A DNA stretch of 64,000 bases from Desulforapulum autotrophicum HRM2 (GTDB taxonomy: Bacteria; Desulfobacterota; Desulfobacteria; Desulfobacterales; Desulfobacteraceae): contig NC_012108.1 of NCBI RefSeq assembly GCF_000020365.1, forward strand, positions 1,612,001 to 1,676,000, read 5' to 3'. The notes under the pieces are model-generated. The model did no database searches. It was given only the letters and a program-made list of their open reading frames with translations, and was not told where the DNA came from. Below are positions 34,430-43,971 of the stretch, piece after piece. The position numbers were made by a program, and so were the translations under genes. Positions within the stretch are counted from its first letter, which is position 1. Each line of letters starts with the position of its first letter.

Positions 34430-34491
34430 TGCAGGGGGATGTTGCCTGCCCCCAAGCAATCCCTTTACCATAATGGAAGTTGGAATTTAAC

Positions 34492-35760
34492 ATGCCGGAA
34501 TCTATTCAGCTGGGTATGGATGACATACGGCCTTTGCCTGGCAAGGGAAAATCCATAAAACATCCGCCAACAATTGTTTTTGATCCTTCCAGATGCACAG
34601 GATGCGGTACCTGTGAAATGGTCTGTTCAGCACGACAGGTTAATGCCATTGCACCCTCGTTTGCTGCTGTTAAAAATCTTCGTTCAGAAGAGCGGGGTAA
34701 TAATTTTACCGTGCTGTGTCTCCATTGTCAGGAACCTCTGTGTATTCCCGCCTGTCCCGTCCGTGCCATTGAAAAGGGCAAAGACGGGATTGTCCGGATC
34801 AACCCTGCCCTGTGCACGGGGTGCGGTATTTGTGCCCTTGCTTGCCCCGAGGCTGCTCCAATGATCACCCCTGACGGAACCGTCAGAAAATGTGACCTGT
34901 GTGACGGGGATCCGGCCTGTGTAAAATGCTGCCCGGAAGGAGCACTTACCTTTACCCGGGGGAAACGGCTGGGCTGGATTCGATGGATTCGATGGCCGGT
35001 TCAGGTCCTGGCGTTTTTTATGCTGGTGATGGTGCTGGCCGGCACCTTCTGCTATTTCAAAGCCGGGTCTGTGTCCCTGGCATGTCCGGCAGGCTTTTTA
35101 CAAAATCTTGCTTCAACAAAGATTCTGGTGCTGACCGGTCTTGTTTCAGCATCTGTTCTTCTGGTGCTGACCCTTTTTCTGGGCCGGATCTTTTGCGGGT
35201 TTATCTGCCCGTTTGGGTTTTTCCTGGATCTTGTGGGAAAGATTGTCCCAAAGTTCGGACTGCCCGGATTTTTAAAAGGACGGCTGATCAAGTACGGGAT
35301 CCTGGCCGGGGCAGTGGGTACCAGTGCAGGCCTGGGTTGCCAGGCATTCTGTACGGTCTGTCCCATTGGAAGTCTTTGCCGGTCCTATGGTCCCAATGGC
35401 ATTCTCAACGGATTTCAGCTGGGTGTATTTCCGGTTGTTGCCGCCCTTGAAATGGGAGAAAAAAGGTCCTGGTGCCGATATTTTTGTCCGGTGGGGGCGG
35501 TCCTGGCCCTGGCCGCAAAAATAGGGGTTGTTAAAATCGTGATTGGCGCACAGCAGTGTAAAAAATTTTCCTGCATGCAGTGTGCCGATGTCTGCCCCAT
35601 GGGAATTATCGACAAAGATGCTTTAAGACAGGGGATTTCACCTGAAATTCCCATGTCCGAATGCATCATGTGCATGCGATGCATTGATGCCTGCAGATAC
35701 GGGGGAGCCAAAATCAGGTTCAGGTGGCAGAAAACTGCTCCCCTGGGAGGGAAAATATGA
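34492..35760 (+). CDS. Ferredoxin fused to NapH-like membrane iron-sulfur protein
   Basis: Protein of 422 residues. The N-terminal ~155 residues form a soluble ferredoxin with four cluster motifs (CTGCGTCEMVC, CLHCQEPLCIPAC, CTGCGICALAC, CDLCDGDPACVKCC). Then come about four transmembrane segments from residue 165 to 330 with the NapH/CcoG-type cysteine blocks FCGFICPFGFFLDL and WCRYFCPVGAVLALA. The end is a further ferredoxin pair (CMQCADVCPMGI, CIMCMRCIDAC). It probably links the soluble complex to the quinone pool. The start overlaps nothing; the stop overlaps the next start by 4 nt. Confidence 0.88.
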   Translation: MPESIQLGMDDIRPLPGKGKSIKHPPTIVFDPSRCTGCGTCEMVCSARQVNAIAPSFAAVKNLRSEERGNNFTVLCLHCQEPLCIPACPVRAIEKGKDGIVRINPALCTGCGICALACPEAAPMITPDGTVRKCDLCDGDPACVKCCPEGALTFTRGKRLGWIRWIRWPVQVLAFFMLVMVLAGTFCYFKAGSVSLACPAGFLQNLASTKILVLTGLVSASVLLVLTLFLGRIFCGFICPFGFFLDLVGKIVPKFGLPGFLKGRLIKYGILAGAVGTSAGLGCQAFCTVCPIGSLCRSYGPNGILNGFQLGVFPVVAALEMGEKRSWCRYFCPVGAVLALAAKIGVVKIVIGAQQCKKFSCMQCADVCPMGIIDKDALRQGISPEIPMSECIMCMRCIDACRYGGAKIRFRWQKTAPLGGKI

Positions 35761-37124
35761 ATCTTCCAGGCAGATCTGCAAACAGGGTTATCGCTGTCGT
35801 GGACCTTGAAAAATCATCCATGATACAGACATTGCCAACAGCAGAAATGGTCGAATCCATTGGTGGGGCAGCGGTGAATACCCTCTTACTGGAAAAATAC
35901 AGTCAGCAGGTGCCCCTGGTTCTGGGAACCGGGCCCCTTACTGGCGGGTTTGCACCGGCATCCTGTCTGATGGCCGCATCTTTTTGTTCAAGCGACAGGG
36001 GGATTTGCCATGTCCCGGTGGTCATTAACTCCGGGCCGATGTTAAAGCTTTCCGGAATAGATTTTGTTGTCTTTACAGGCCAGGCTCCCAGGCCCTGTGT
36101 GGTGGTTATTTCAAAGGATAACATCCATATTGAAACAGCAGATGATCTTGCAGGAATGAGTATCCCAGCAACGGTGAAACGATTGAAGTCCAGGGGCATA
36201 AAGGAAGTTGCCCTGGTGACCGGCCCTGATGTCCATTCTTCCAGCAGACATCATTCTGCTTCCACGTCTGTGTTCGGTGGTTTTGATCGGTGTGGGCTGG
36301 CCGGTTATATGGCATCCAAAAATATTCGGGCCATTGTTCTCAACGGTGGGGGCGAAATTGACTTTAATGACAAGGATCTTGAGACGAGTCGTGTTTTAAA
36401 CGGCCAGGTTCACAAACAATTGCCCAGATCCAGGCCCATGACGGTATTGGGTAAAATTACGGGCAGCAATCCTGCCAGAAAACTGGTGAAAAAATATTTC
36501 AATCATTCCCATGCCTGTTTTCATTGCCCTGTGGGATGTATTAATTTTTTGAAATTTTCTGGCATGCAAACCCGTACAGAACAAGTTGATACCCGGGGTA
36601 TTTTTATCCTTGATCATCAGGGCTTTGCTGCCCTGTCCAAAACCCGTCCAAAAGATGCCCACATCCTTATGGAAAAAGCCTTGGCCATGGGTCTGGATCC
36701 ATTGGCTTTAGCCGGGGAGATGGATGAGCGAACAGGGTTTGAACAGGCCCTGGCACAAATGGAAAACAAGGCTGAACCTGGAATTGAAAAAAAGGCAACG
36801 TCACAATTGCCTCCTGGTATATCCATTGAAGCTTACCACCGTTTTGGCGGTGCACTGCCGCAAATTATTCCTCCAAACACAAAGAAATCTTTCAGTACCT
36901 GGGAGGAGCAAGTGGCCTTTGCCATGATTGTTGGCGTCTGCCCCATTCCACAACTGCTTTTTCCGGCCATGTCATCTTCTGCATTCATGCCCTTTATCAC
37001 CCGGGATCAAGACCAGGTTAAACTCTTTTACCGCTGTCTTGAAAAAAGTATTGAAAAAGTTCTCCGCTGCATTCCCGGTCAGGACGACCGGGAATGCTTT
37101 AACAATAAGCGGGTGGTTATTTGA
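35757..37124 (+). CDS. Degenerate AOR-family paralog
   Basis: Protein of 455 residues, about 150 shorter than true AORs. The N-terminal half is recognisable (VESIGGAAVNTLLLEKYS, LGTGPLTGGFAPASC, YMASKNIRAIVLNGGG), and the cluster motif CFHCPVGC is kept. The EGPEYET block, the catalytic region with DPRG and the serine/arginine-rich CHLR block are missing. It resembles E. coli-like accessory AOR paralogs in position only. Being last in the operon (ATGA overlap with the membrane polyferredoxin), it may act as a structural or cluster-carrying subunit. Enzyme activity is doubtful. Confidence 0.75.
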   Translation: MNLPGRSANRVIAVVDLEKSSMIQTLPTAEMVESIGGAAVNTLLLEKYSQQVPLVLGTGPLTGGFAPASCLMAASFCSSDRGICHVPVVINSGPMLKLSGIDFVVFTGQAPRPCVVVISKDNIHIETADDLAGMSIPATVKRLKSRGIKEVALVTGPDVHSSSRHHSASTSVFGGFDRCGLAGYMASKNIRAIVLNGGGEIDFNDKDLETSRVLNGQVHKQLPRSRPMTVLGKITGSNPARKLVKKYFNHSHACFHCPVGCINFLKFSGMQTRTEQVDTRGIFILDHQGFAALSKTRPKDAHILMEKALAMGLDPLALAGEMDERTGFEQALAQMENKAEPGIEKKATSQLPPGISIEAYHRFGGALPQIIPPNTKKSFSTWEEQVAFAMIVGVCPIPQLLFPAMSSSAFMPFITRDQDQVKLFYRCLEKSIEKVLRCIPGQDDRECFNNKRVVI

Positions 37125-37614
37125 TGACCGCAGCACCGGCCATGGCCACACTTTCATCCTCGTCCACACTGCCGCCGCTGACGCCGATAGCGCCGATAAT
37201 TACATTGTTTCCATCCACCAGCAGTACACCGCCTGCAAAGAGGATTAAACCGTTATTGCTGACTTCAATCCCGTATAGAGACTTACCCACCTGTGAAGCG
37301 GCCCCCAGGGCACGGGTTGACATATTGAAATAACGGGCCGTCACTGCTTTTTTGATGGAGATGTCGATACTGCCAATGAAGGCATCTTCCTGGCGATAAA
37401 AAGCCTTAAGATTGCCACCGGCATCGACAATGGCAATATTCATTGGTACCTTAATTTCTTCGGCTTTCTTGACTGCTGCCGTTAAAATCTTTTGTGCCTG
37501 GGCAAGGGTGATATCCCCTGGCAAAGTTTTAACAGGACCATCTGCAAGGGCGGGAATGATAGAAATCAAAAGGATAGAGAGACCAAAAATTGTAGACAAT
37601 AACCATTTTTTCAT
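37117..37614 (-). CDS. GlcG/HbpS-family (DUF336) exported heme-binding-like protein
   Basis: Protein of 165 residues. The first ~26 residues form a Sec signal (MKKWLLSTIFGLSILLIS, cleaved after ALA). The mature part is a GlcG/HbpS domain: ITLAQAQKILTAAVKKAEE, MNIAIVDAGGNLKAF, KKAVTARYFNMST and the conserved ending GAIGVSGGSVDEDESVAMAG. Family members bind heme or degradation products, the role here is unknown. AGGAG precedes ATG 37614. It converges with the AOR-paralog gene, overlapping by 8 nt at the tails. No partner gene is next to it. Confidence 0.88.
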   Translation of the reverse strand: MKKWLLSTIFGLSILLISIIPALADGPVKTLPGDITLAQAQKILTAAVKKAEEIKVPMNIAIVDAGGNLKAFYRQEDAFIGSIDISIKKAVTARYFNMSTRALGAASQVGKSLYGIEVSNNGLILFAGGVLLVDGNNVIIGAIGVSGGSVDEDESVAMAGAAVIK

Positions 37615-37997
37615 ACCTTACTCCTTTAATTATTAGTTATGATTGCACTCTGTTCTGGCCTGCCGTTTGGAAATCGTGCCCGTTGATTCAGGTGGATTTT
37701 TAATTAAACCGGGTGCGCATCCAATTTGGATTCCGGTACAGACGAATCAATACCTATCAGGATAGAAGGATCAGGTAAAAAATCAACCTTTTTTCTTTAA
37801 AAAGCCTGGAAAAATACAGGCCCATACATAGAGATATTACCAACTCATTGGGTTCCCAAGAACGAATAGCACAATGGGAAAATTTGATCATGGGCCTTAA
37901 GGAATAATCATGATCGAAACATACCCAGGGACTGTGTCAAGGGACTGACCCCTGGGCACCAACCGGAATAGGCTTTCCCCGGCCCGATTGATATGAG
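37615..37997. other. 383-bp gap between the GlcG-like gene and polB
   Basis: No gene seen. A CTGgaaaaataCAG-type inverted repeat (GCCTG...CAGGC, about 37805-37821) lies upstream of the DNA polymerase gene. Its spacing does not match the E. coli LexA box, so it is not called an SOS operator. Confidence 0.4.
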
Positions 37998-40412
37998 ATG
38001 ATACCCCCTATGGATGGATACAGGGGCTACATACTCACACGGGAACACCTGGACAACCGGGGCCGGCAACTGCTGCGCTACACCGGAGCCGGAGACCAGG
38101 GTCCCTTTGAAATCATCATCACCCGGGACCGGCCCCTTTTTTTCATTGAACACAATGCCGAACTGCCCGGCCATATCCCCCTTGACCAGCGGCGGCCGGT
38201 GGACCTTGCCGCCTTTGACGGGACATCAGTGGATGTCCTTTATTTTAAAACCCAATCCCAGTTATACAGGGCTCGAAAGCTATTGCAGGATCTGGGGGTC
38301 ACAACCTTTGAGGCAGACATCCTTCCTGAAGATCGCTATCTCATGGAACGGTTTATCCATGGAAGCGTTGAAATCATGGGGACCTGGCGTTCCAGGGCCG
38401 GCCTGGTGACATTTACAGATCCGACCCTTAGCCCGGTTGACTGGCAGCCCCGGTTTTCAGTGATGTCCCTGGATATTGAAACCGGCCAGGCAGGACAGCT
38501 CTATTCCATTGCCTGCCATTTTAAAGATCCCAAAAGAGAACTTGAACACCCCGGCACCGGCACCATGGGCATTGTTCTGATGAACGACAGCTCCGCCCCC
38601 CACCTTGACTTGACCGATACAAACCTGCCCATGGACATGGGACTTTTCCGGGAGAATGTCGAGCCCTTGACCGATACCGGTTGGATGATCCGCCTGCCCG
38701 GTGAAAAAGAGATCCTCAACGCCTTTCTGAAAATCATGAACACCCTGGATCCGGATATCCTCATCGGCTGGCACGTTATCGGGTTTGACCTGATGTTCCT
38801 TGAAAAAAAATACCGGGAACACGCAATAAAATTTACCCTGGGCCGGAACCAGCTTGTGCCGGAGATCCGGGAGATCCGGAAAGGCACCTATACCACGGAT
38901 ATCTGCGGACGCATCGTCATTGACGGCCCCCCATCCCTCCGGGCCGCCTTTTATTCGTTTGATAATTTTCGCCTGGAAACCGTGGCCTCTGAAATCCTGC
39001 GAAAAGGCAAGGACATCGGTGACGATCAGGACAAGGTCCCGGAGATCGAAAGACGGTTCAGGCAGGATAAAACAGGTCTTGCCCGGTACAATCTGCTGGA
39101 CTGCACCCTGGTCTGGGAGATTTTTAAAAAAATCGGCCTCATTGACCTGATCCTGAAACGGGCCCAGCTTTCAGGCCTTGCCATGGACCAGGTGGGCCGG
39201 TCTGTGGCCGCCTTTGATCATTTCATGCTGCCCAAAATCCACCGCAACGGCCTGGTGGCCCCCAATGTAAAGGATATCAAGGATATCGGCAATGCCCCGG
39301 GGGGCTGGGTTTTTACCAAATTACCGGGTTTTTTTGAGCAGATCGCGGTGTTTGATTTTAAAAGCCTGTACCCTTCGATTATTCGAACCTTTAAGATTGA
39401 TCCGTTGTCCCGGTTAAATGCCCATGTCCATCCCCTGACCACCCCGGTAAACACCACTTTTTCCCGGGATGTCCATGTGCTTCCCGAATTCATCACCACC
39501 CTCATGGAAAACCGGGACAGGGCCAAAAAAGCAAGGGATCCCCATCTGTCCCAGGCTGTTAAGATTCTGATGAACAGCTTCTACGGGGTCATGGGAACCA
39601 CCCGGAGCCGGTTTTACAATCCGGATTTATCCCGATCCATTACCGGGTCCGGGCGGTGGCTGCTGAAAAGGACCCGGGACTTTCTGGAACAAAAAGGCTA
39701 CTCGGTTCTCTACGGAGACACAGATTCCGTGTTCGTTCAATTAAAGGCGAATGAATTTAAAGACGGCAGACAGGCCGGCGAAAAGCTTGCCCGGCAGATG
39801 AACGACTATCTGACCCGGACCCTGAAATCCGAATTTAACCTTGAATCCCATCTGGAAATTGAATTTGAAAAGCTGTTTGCCCGTTTTTTTCTTCCGGCCC
39901 TGAGGGGCGGCGGGAAAAGCGCTAAAAAAAGATACGCAGGCCTTTTACAAAAAGGGGATAAACAGGAACTGGTCTTTACGGGCCTGGAGTTTGTCCGGTC
40001 CGACTGGACCCGCTTTGCCCGGCAATTCCAATATGATTTATTCCACCGGGTCTTCCAGGACCAGGAGGTAGCCGTTTGGATCCGGCAGAAGATAATGGAT
40101 TTGAAAAAGCATGTCCATGACCCGGATCTGGTCTATCGAAAGCGGCTGACCAAGCCGGTCCGGGAGTATGTTAAAATGGTTCCCCCCCACGTGAAAGCGG
40201 CCCGGCTCCTCAAGGGCCGACAGGAGAATCCCAGGGAAATCGCCTATGTCATGACCCTGAGGGGGCCTGTTCCCACGGCACTGCCCCATGACGACCTGGA
40301 TTATAACCACTATATTGAAAAACAGCTCAAGCCCATTGCAGATGCGGTGCTCCTTTTCTTTGACCTGAGCGTTGCCGACATCATGGGGGGAAAACAGCTG
40401 AGCCTGTTCTAG
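37998..40412 (+). CDS. polB: DNA polymerase II (family B)
   Basis: Repair polymerase of 804 residues, the E. coli PolB length. The 3'-5' exonuclease has Exo I SLDIETG, Exo II in IGWHVIGFDL and Exo III in YNLLDCTLVWEI. Polymerase motif A is FDFKSLYPSIIRTF, motif B VKILMNSFYGVMG, motif C YGDTDSVFV. The start may also be the ATG four codons downstream. No neighbour appears functionally related. Next on the opposite strand is a truncated TolC gene. Confidence 0.95.
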   Translation: MIPPMDGYRGYILTREHLDNRGRQLLRYTGAGDQGPFEIIITRDRPLFFIEHNAELPGHIPLDQRRPVDLAAFDGTSVDVLYFKTQSQLYRARKLLQDLGVTTFEADILPEDRYLMERFIHGSVEIMGTWRSRAGLVTFTDPTLSPVDWQPRFSVMSLDIETGQAGQLYSIACHFKDPKRELEHPGTGTMGIVLMNDSSAPHLDLTDTNLPMDMGLFRENVEPLTDTGWMIRLPGEKEILNAFLKIMNTLDPDILIGWHVIGFDLMFLEKKYREHAIKFTLGRNQLVPEIREIRKGTYTTDICGRIVIDGPPSLRAAFYSFDNFRLETVASEILRKGKDIGDDQDKVPEIERRFRQDKTGLARYNLLDCTLVWEIFKKIGLIDLILKRAQLSGLAMDQVGRSVAAFDHFMLPKIHRNGLVAPNVKDIKDIGNAPGGWVFTKLPGFFEQIAVFDFKSLYPSIIRTFKIDPLSRLNAHVHPLTTPVNTTFSRDVHVLPEFITTLMENRDRAKKARDPHLSQAVKILMNSFYGVMGTTRSRFYNPDLSRSITGSGRWLLKRTRDFLEQKGYSVLYGDTDSVFVQLKANEFKDGRQAGEKLARQMNDYLTRTLKSEFNLESHLEIEFEKLFARFFLPALRGGGKSAKKRYAGLLQKGDKQELVFTGLEFVRSDWTRFARQFQYDLFHRVFQDQEVAVWIRQKIMDLKKHVHDPDLVYRKRLTKPVREYVKMVPPHVKAARLLKGRQENPREIAYVMTLRGPVPTALPHDDLDYNHYIEKQLKPIADAVLLFFDLSVADIMGGKQLSLF

Positions 40413-40447
40413 GGTTTTTTACACATGGTTTGATTTTTCTGTCCCCC

Positions 40448-40955
40448 CTACAATGATGAATTCATATACTGGTTAAGCCTGGTCATCCAGGCATTTAACT
40501 CTTTTTTTGGTGCAAAGAGGAAAAAATTGCCGGCGCTGCGCTGGATCTCCATGATATCGATGAGGAAATCATAAACCGCATTGGCTGAGCGCTGGTCAGC
40601 CACCAGGGACTGGTTTTGTGCATCGATGAGGTCGATGATGGATTTTATGCCGCGTTCATAGGAATCGGTTACCAGGGAAAGGTTGCGTTGGGCTGCTTTG
40701 GCTGCATCCCTTGACAGCCGGATGCCAGGATAGGAGGCGCGGATCAGGTGGACCGCATTGAGAATTTGTTTTTCAATGTGGTTTGCCAGGCTGTCTCGCT
40801 GATGGTGCAGCTGTAACAGCTCTTCCCGGGACCGGTTTAGTGTGGCATTTTTTTTGCCGCCGCTGTAAAGGGGAACACTGGCCTGAACTCCGACGGTCCA
40901 GTCCGTATCATCCCTTCCAAGCAGGTAGTCGGATCCCTGCCCACTTTTATTCAAT
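40448..40955 (-). pseudogene. C-terminal fragment of a TolC-family outer membrane efflux protein
   Basis: About 165 codons matching the C-terminal half of TolC proteins: VGVQASVPLYSGGKKNATLNRSREELLQL, the long helix around IEKQILNAVHLIRA, YERGIKSIIDLIDAQNQSL and a closing helix. An intact gene would be about 450 codons. Homology stops at 40955, exactly where a repeated AATTCCGGGGACACC element and a 502-bp duplicated segment begin. The open frame continues to 41002 only within that repeat. The gene has therefore been truncated at its 5' end by the rearrangement. Confidence 0.8.
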
Positions 40956-40977
40956 TCCGGGGACACCTTACTTAATT
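40953..40977. repeat. REP-like AATTCCGGGGACACC element, copy 1
   Basis: A 25-bp motif with AATT at both ends, repeated at 41471-41495. A partial third copy (GAATTCCGGGGACA) at 41456-41469 joins the two large repeats. The motif resembles repeats often found beside Y1 (RAYT) transposases, an association recalled from family knowledge and not shown here. Confidence 0.55.
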
Positions 40978-41161
40978 CAGATTCCAAAGCGATAATAGAC
41001 AATAGTCGTTTCTAAAGTGCTGTTCACCCAGGAAGTCCCGGGCCGTATGCAGGCGCAGAGGCTGCAATTTTTCCCGACGATTCCATACCAGTGCCCCGGA
41101 TACTTAAGAGACCCAAACCGTTTCCATTATTCCCATGGCCCTAATTGAGTACCTCAAAGCT

Positions 41162-41454
41162 TTAGCCCCGGTTGTCCAGGATTTTTCTGACTGTGCCTAT
41201 AAATTTTGCAATACTGAAGGGCTTCATGAGAAATTCATCAATATCACTTTCATGGTAAGTTCCCTGTGATATTTTCTCGCTGAACCCGGTGCAGAGGATG
41301 ACGGGGATATCTTTTTTACAGGCCTTTAAATGTCTTGCCAGAATGTCACCGGTCATCCCGGGCATGGCCATGTCCGTGACCACAAGATCAAAGGCTTCCG
41401 GGGATTCCTTAAATGCCTTAAGGGCCTGAATACTGTCTTTGTAAATCGAAACAT
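41162..41454 (-). pseudogene. Duplicated 3' fragment of the hybrid kinase gene (receiver domain end)
   Basis: The 97-codon fragment is an exact copy of the end of the kinase gene at 41680-41972, including DLVVTDMAMPGMTG and the closing IGTVRKILDNRG. It has no promoter or full domain: the receiver's first half is missing. A 73-codon open frame from 41383 is a by-product. Confidence 0.85.
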
Positions 41455-41470
41455 TGAATTCCGGGGACAG

Positions 41471-41972
41471 AATTCCGGGGACACCTTACTTAATTCAGAT
41501 TCCAAAGCGATAATAGACAATAGTCGTTTCTAAAGTGCTGTTCACCCAGGAAGTCCCGGGCCGTATGCAGGCGCAGAGGCTGCAATTTTTCCCGACGATT
41601 CCATACCAGTGCCCCGGATACTTAAGAGACCCAAACCGTTTCCATTATTCCCATGGCCCTAATTGAGTACCTCAAAGCTTTAGCCCCGGTTGTCCAGGAT
41701 TTTTCTGACTGTGCCTATAAATTTTGCAATACTGAAGGGCTTCATGAGAAATTCATCAATATCACTTTCATGGTAAGTTCCCTGTGATATTTTCTCGCTG
41801 AACCCGGTGCAGAGGATGACGGGGATATCTTTTTTACAGGCCTTTAAATGTCTTGCCAGAATGTCACCGGTCATCCCGGGCATGGCCATGTCCGTGACCA
41901 CAAGATCAAAGGCTTCCGGGGATTCCTTAAATGCCTTAAGGGCCTGAATACTGTCTTTGTAAATCGAAACAT
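41471..41972 (+). repeat. Direct repeat copy B (502 bp)
   Basis: Second copy of the segment at 40953-41454. It is the original position, since it runs on without break into the full kinase gene at 41973. Confidence 0.9.
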
Positions 41973-43971
41973 GGTACCCGTATTTCTGGAGAATTTTCTG
42001 ACCCATCATGGCAACGCTTTCCTCATCATCAATGAAAAGAATACGTTCGGTTCCTTCAGCAACCGACGCCTCCAGGGCTTTTTTCGATTCTTCCGGAACG
42101 TCTACTGTGGGCAGAAAAACATGGAAAGTTGTGCCCTTGCCAGGCTCGGAATATACCTTGATATCTCCGTTGAGTTTTCTGACGATGCCGTAGGTGACCG
42201 AAAGGCCCAGTCCGGTACCCTTTCCCTCCTCTTTAGTTGTGAAATAGGGATCAAAGATCTGCGCCAGGGTACTGGCATCCATGCCGCAGCCCGAATCAGA
42301 AACAGTGAGACGGGCATAGCGACCCGGGACAAGTCCCTCCATGCCCGGTTCATCCTTATTAATAATTATTATCTCTTCCAGGCATACTTCAAATTTTCCG
42401 CTGTTCTTCTGGACCGCATGGAAGGCATTGGTACAAAGATTCATAAGAATCTGGTGAAGTTTGGTGGGATCGGCAAAAACCTTGGCACAGTCAGGCTGGA
42501 TATTATTAAGAATTTCAATATCCCTGGGAATGGACGATCGCAGAAGCTTAAGGGCTTCGTTGATTATTATCTGGAACCGCACCACCTGGTTGTTCAATTC
42601 ACCCTGGCGGCTGAAGGTGAGAATCTGCCGGGTTAAATCCTTTGCCCTGGATGCGGCCAGATGGATCTGCTGCACCATTTCATGGTTGGGGCCCTCCTTT
42701 GGAAGATCCATCAATAAAAGCTCGGAATACCCCATGATTGGAGAGAGAATATTGTTGAAATCATGGGCTATCCCCCCTGCCAGGGTACCCATGGATTCCA
42801 TTTTCTGAAAATGCTGGAGTCTTACCTCAAGCCTTTCCTTTTCCGATTGGACCTGTTCTCTTATTTTTTCCTGATTTTCAAGGGCCAGGGCCATTTCGTT
42901 ATAGGCATTGGTGATCAACTTGACCTCTTCAATGCTGGATACGTTGTCAAGCCGGTAGGAAAAGTCTCCAGATCTGACCCGGTCAAGGGCCATCCTTATT
43001 CTCTGGTTAACGGCATCTTCCATGGATTGTCGGGGAAAGGTTGAAAAAAAGATCCACTGGATGCCGGGAATAACTTCAAAATAGGCAATTAAATCGGTTC
43101 CCCCCTTGGTCGAAGTCAGGGGAAACTGCCCTTTCTTTTGTTCCAGTAGTTCATCCGGATTCAAACCCTTGAATTCAGGCCCCAAGTCATGAAAATGCTG
43201 TTGAAAAATGCTCCCCTTTTCCAGGTCAATGGAGGCTTCAATGGAGGGGTGGGCCACAAGACGGCCCCCCTGGTCGATTATAAAGTTGACCTGGCCCTGT
43301 AAAAGGGTGTCAAAGATAAAATCGGGGTAAAGACTTGCCATGGGAAGGTCAATGCTCCACAGTCCGATAAAATTGCCCTTAAGTTCCAGGGGAATGGACA
43401 CCGACAGGATAAGCCCTTCCCCGGCATAGTCAATGGTGGGACGTGTCCATTGGATCCGGCCCCCTGGATTATTTTCCGGGGTCACGGATTGAAATGTGTG
43501 GTAGGTTGTCCAGTCAAAATCCGGGGTAATGGCTGTGATCTGGTCAATATAGGGAAATTGAATTGAGGTATTAGTAATGTCCTGGTAATAAACCCATGCG
43601 GCATGGGGCAACCTGGAACGAATTTCGTCGAGAAAAGGCCCTATATTTCTCAGGCAGTACATACGTGAACAGGCTTCCCCGTTTTGGACAAGGTCCGGAT
43701 GCCAGGAGTAGGAAATTGCATTTTTGGGGGCTTTATTTTTCCGAAATGCCTTTAAGAGTGGGATACTGAGCCAGAAACCGTCTTCATCAACTGCAAATTC
43801 TTCTTCCTGGAACCAGTTTTCAATGTCTGAATCACTGACCCGGGTTTCCTGGAACAGTGCAAGGGAAAGCCTTCTCAGTTCGTTTAAGGTATCATGAAAC
43901 CGCTGGATGTTGGTTTCAAGGGATGCAACGATCTGTTGAATCTGCAAATTAATGGGGTAATGTGTTAACAT
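41680..43971 (-). CDS. Hybrid sensor histidine kinase (Cache-like, HisKA, HATPase, REC)
   Basis: Protein of 763 residues. A Cache-like sensor region comes first (to about residue 320, with DFDWTTYHTFQSVT and IDQGGRLVAHPS), though without an evident N-terminal membrane anchor. A HAMP-like and coiled-coil linker follows, then HisKA with GGIAHDFNNILSPIMGYSELL, HATPase blocks SDSGCGMD and GTGLGLSVTYGIV, and a receiver domain with the Asp in DLVVTDMAMPGMTG. Its 3' end is duplicated immediately downstream. No regulator gene is next to it. Confidence 0.93.
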   Translation of the reverse strand: MLTHYPINLQIQQIVASLETNIQRFHDTLNELRRLSLALFQETRVSDSDIENWFQEEEFAVDEDGFWLSIPLLKAFRKNKAPKNAISYSWHPDLVQNGEACSRMYCLRNIGPFLDEIRSRLPHAAWVYYQDITNTSIQFPYIDQITAITPDFDWTTYHTFQSVTPENNPGGRIQWTRPTIDYAGEGLILSVSIPLELKGNFIGLWSIDLPMASLYPDFIFDTLLQGQVNFIIDQGGRLVAHPSIEASIDLEKGSIFQQHFHDLGPEFKGLNPDELLEQKKGQFPLTSTKGGTDLIAYFEVIPGIQWIFFSTFPRQSMEDAVNQRIRMALDRVRSGDFSYRLDNVSSIEEVKLITNAYNEMALALENQEKIREQVQSEKERLEVRLQHFQKMESMGTLAGGIAHDFNNILSPIMGYSELLLMDLPKEGPNHEMVQQIHLAASRAKDLTRQILTFSRQGELNNQVVRFQIIINEALKLLRSSIPRDIEILNNIQPDCAKVFADPTKLHQILMNLCTNAFHAVQKNSGKFEVCLEEIIIINKDEPGMEGLVPGRYARLTVSDSGCGMDASTLAQIFDPYFTTKEEGKGTGLGLSVTYGIVRKLNGDIKVYSEPGKGTTFHVFLPTVDVPEESKKALEASVAEGTERILFIDDEESVAMMGQKILQKYGYHVSIYKDSIQALKAFKESPEAFDLVVTDMAMPGMTGDILARHLKACKKDIPVILCTGFSEKISQGTYHESDIDEFLMKPFSIAKFIGTVRKILDNRG

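Larger units (their letters stand above)
40953..41454 (+). repeat. Direct repeat copy A (502 bp)
   Basis: This stretch is repeated at 41471-41972 with an offset of 518 bp and no difference noticed by eye. It contains the last 293 bp of the downstream kinase gene and the tail region after it. Both copies begin with the same AATTCCGGGGACACCTTAC-type repeat. Confidence 0.9.

Noticed and set aside
37804-37821. Inverted repeat GCCTG...CAGGC as LexA box for polB
   Set aside because: The spacing between CTG and CAG is 8 bp, not the 10 bp of the E. coli type, and LexA sites vary in this group.
40956-41002. N-terminal extension of the TolC-like frame
   Set aside because: It lies inside the duplicated block and REP-like repeat and has no TolC similarity; it is a by-product of the truncation.
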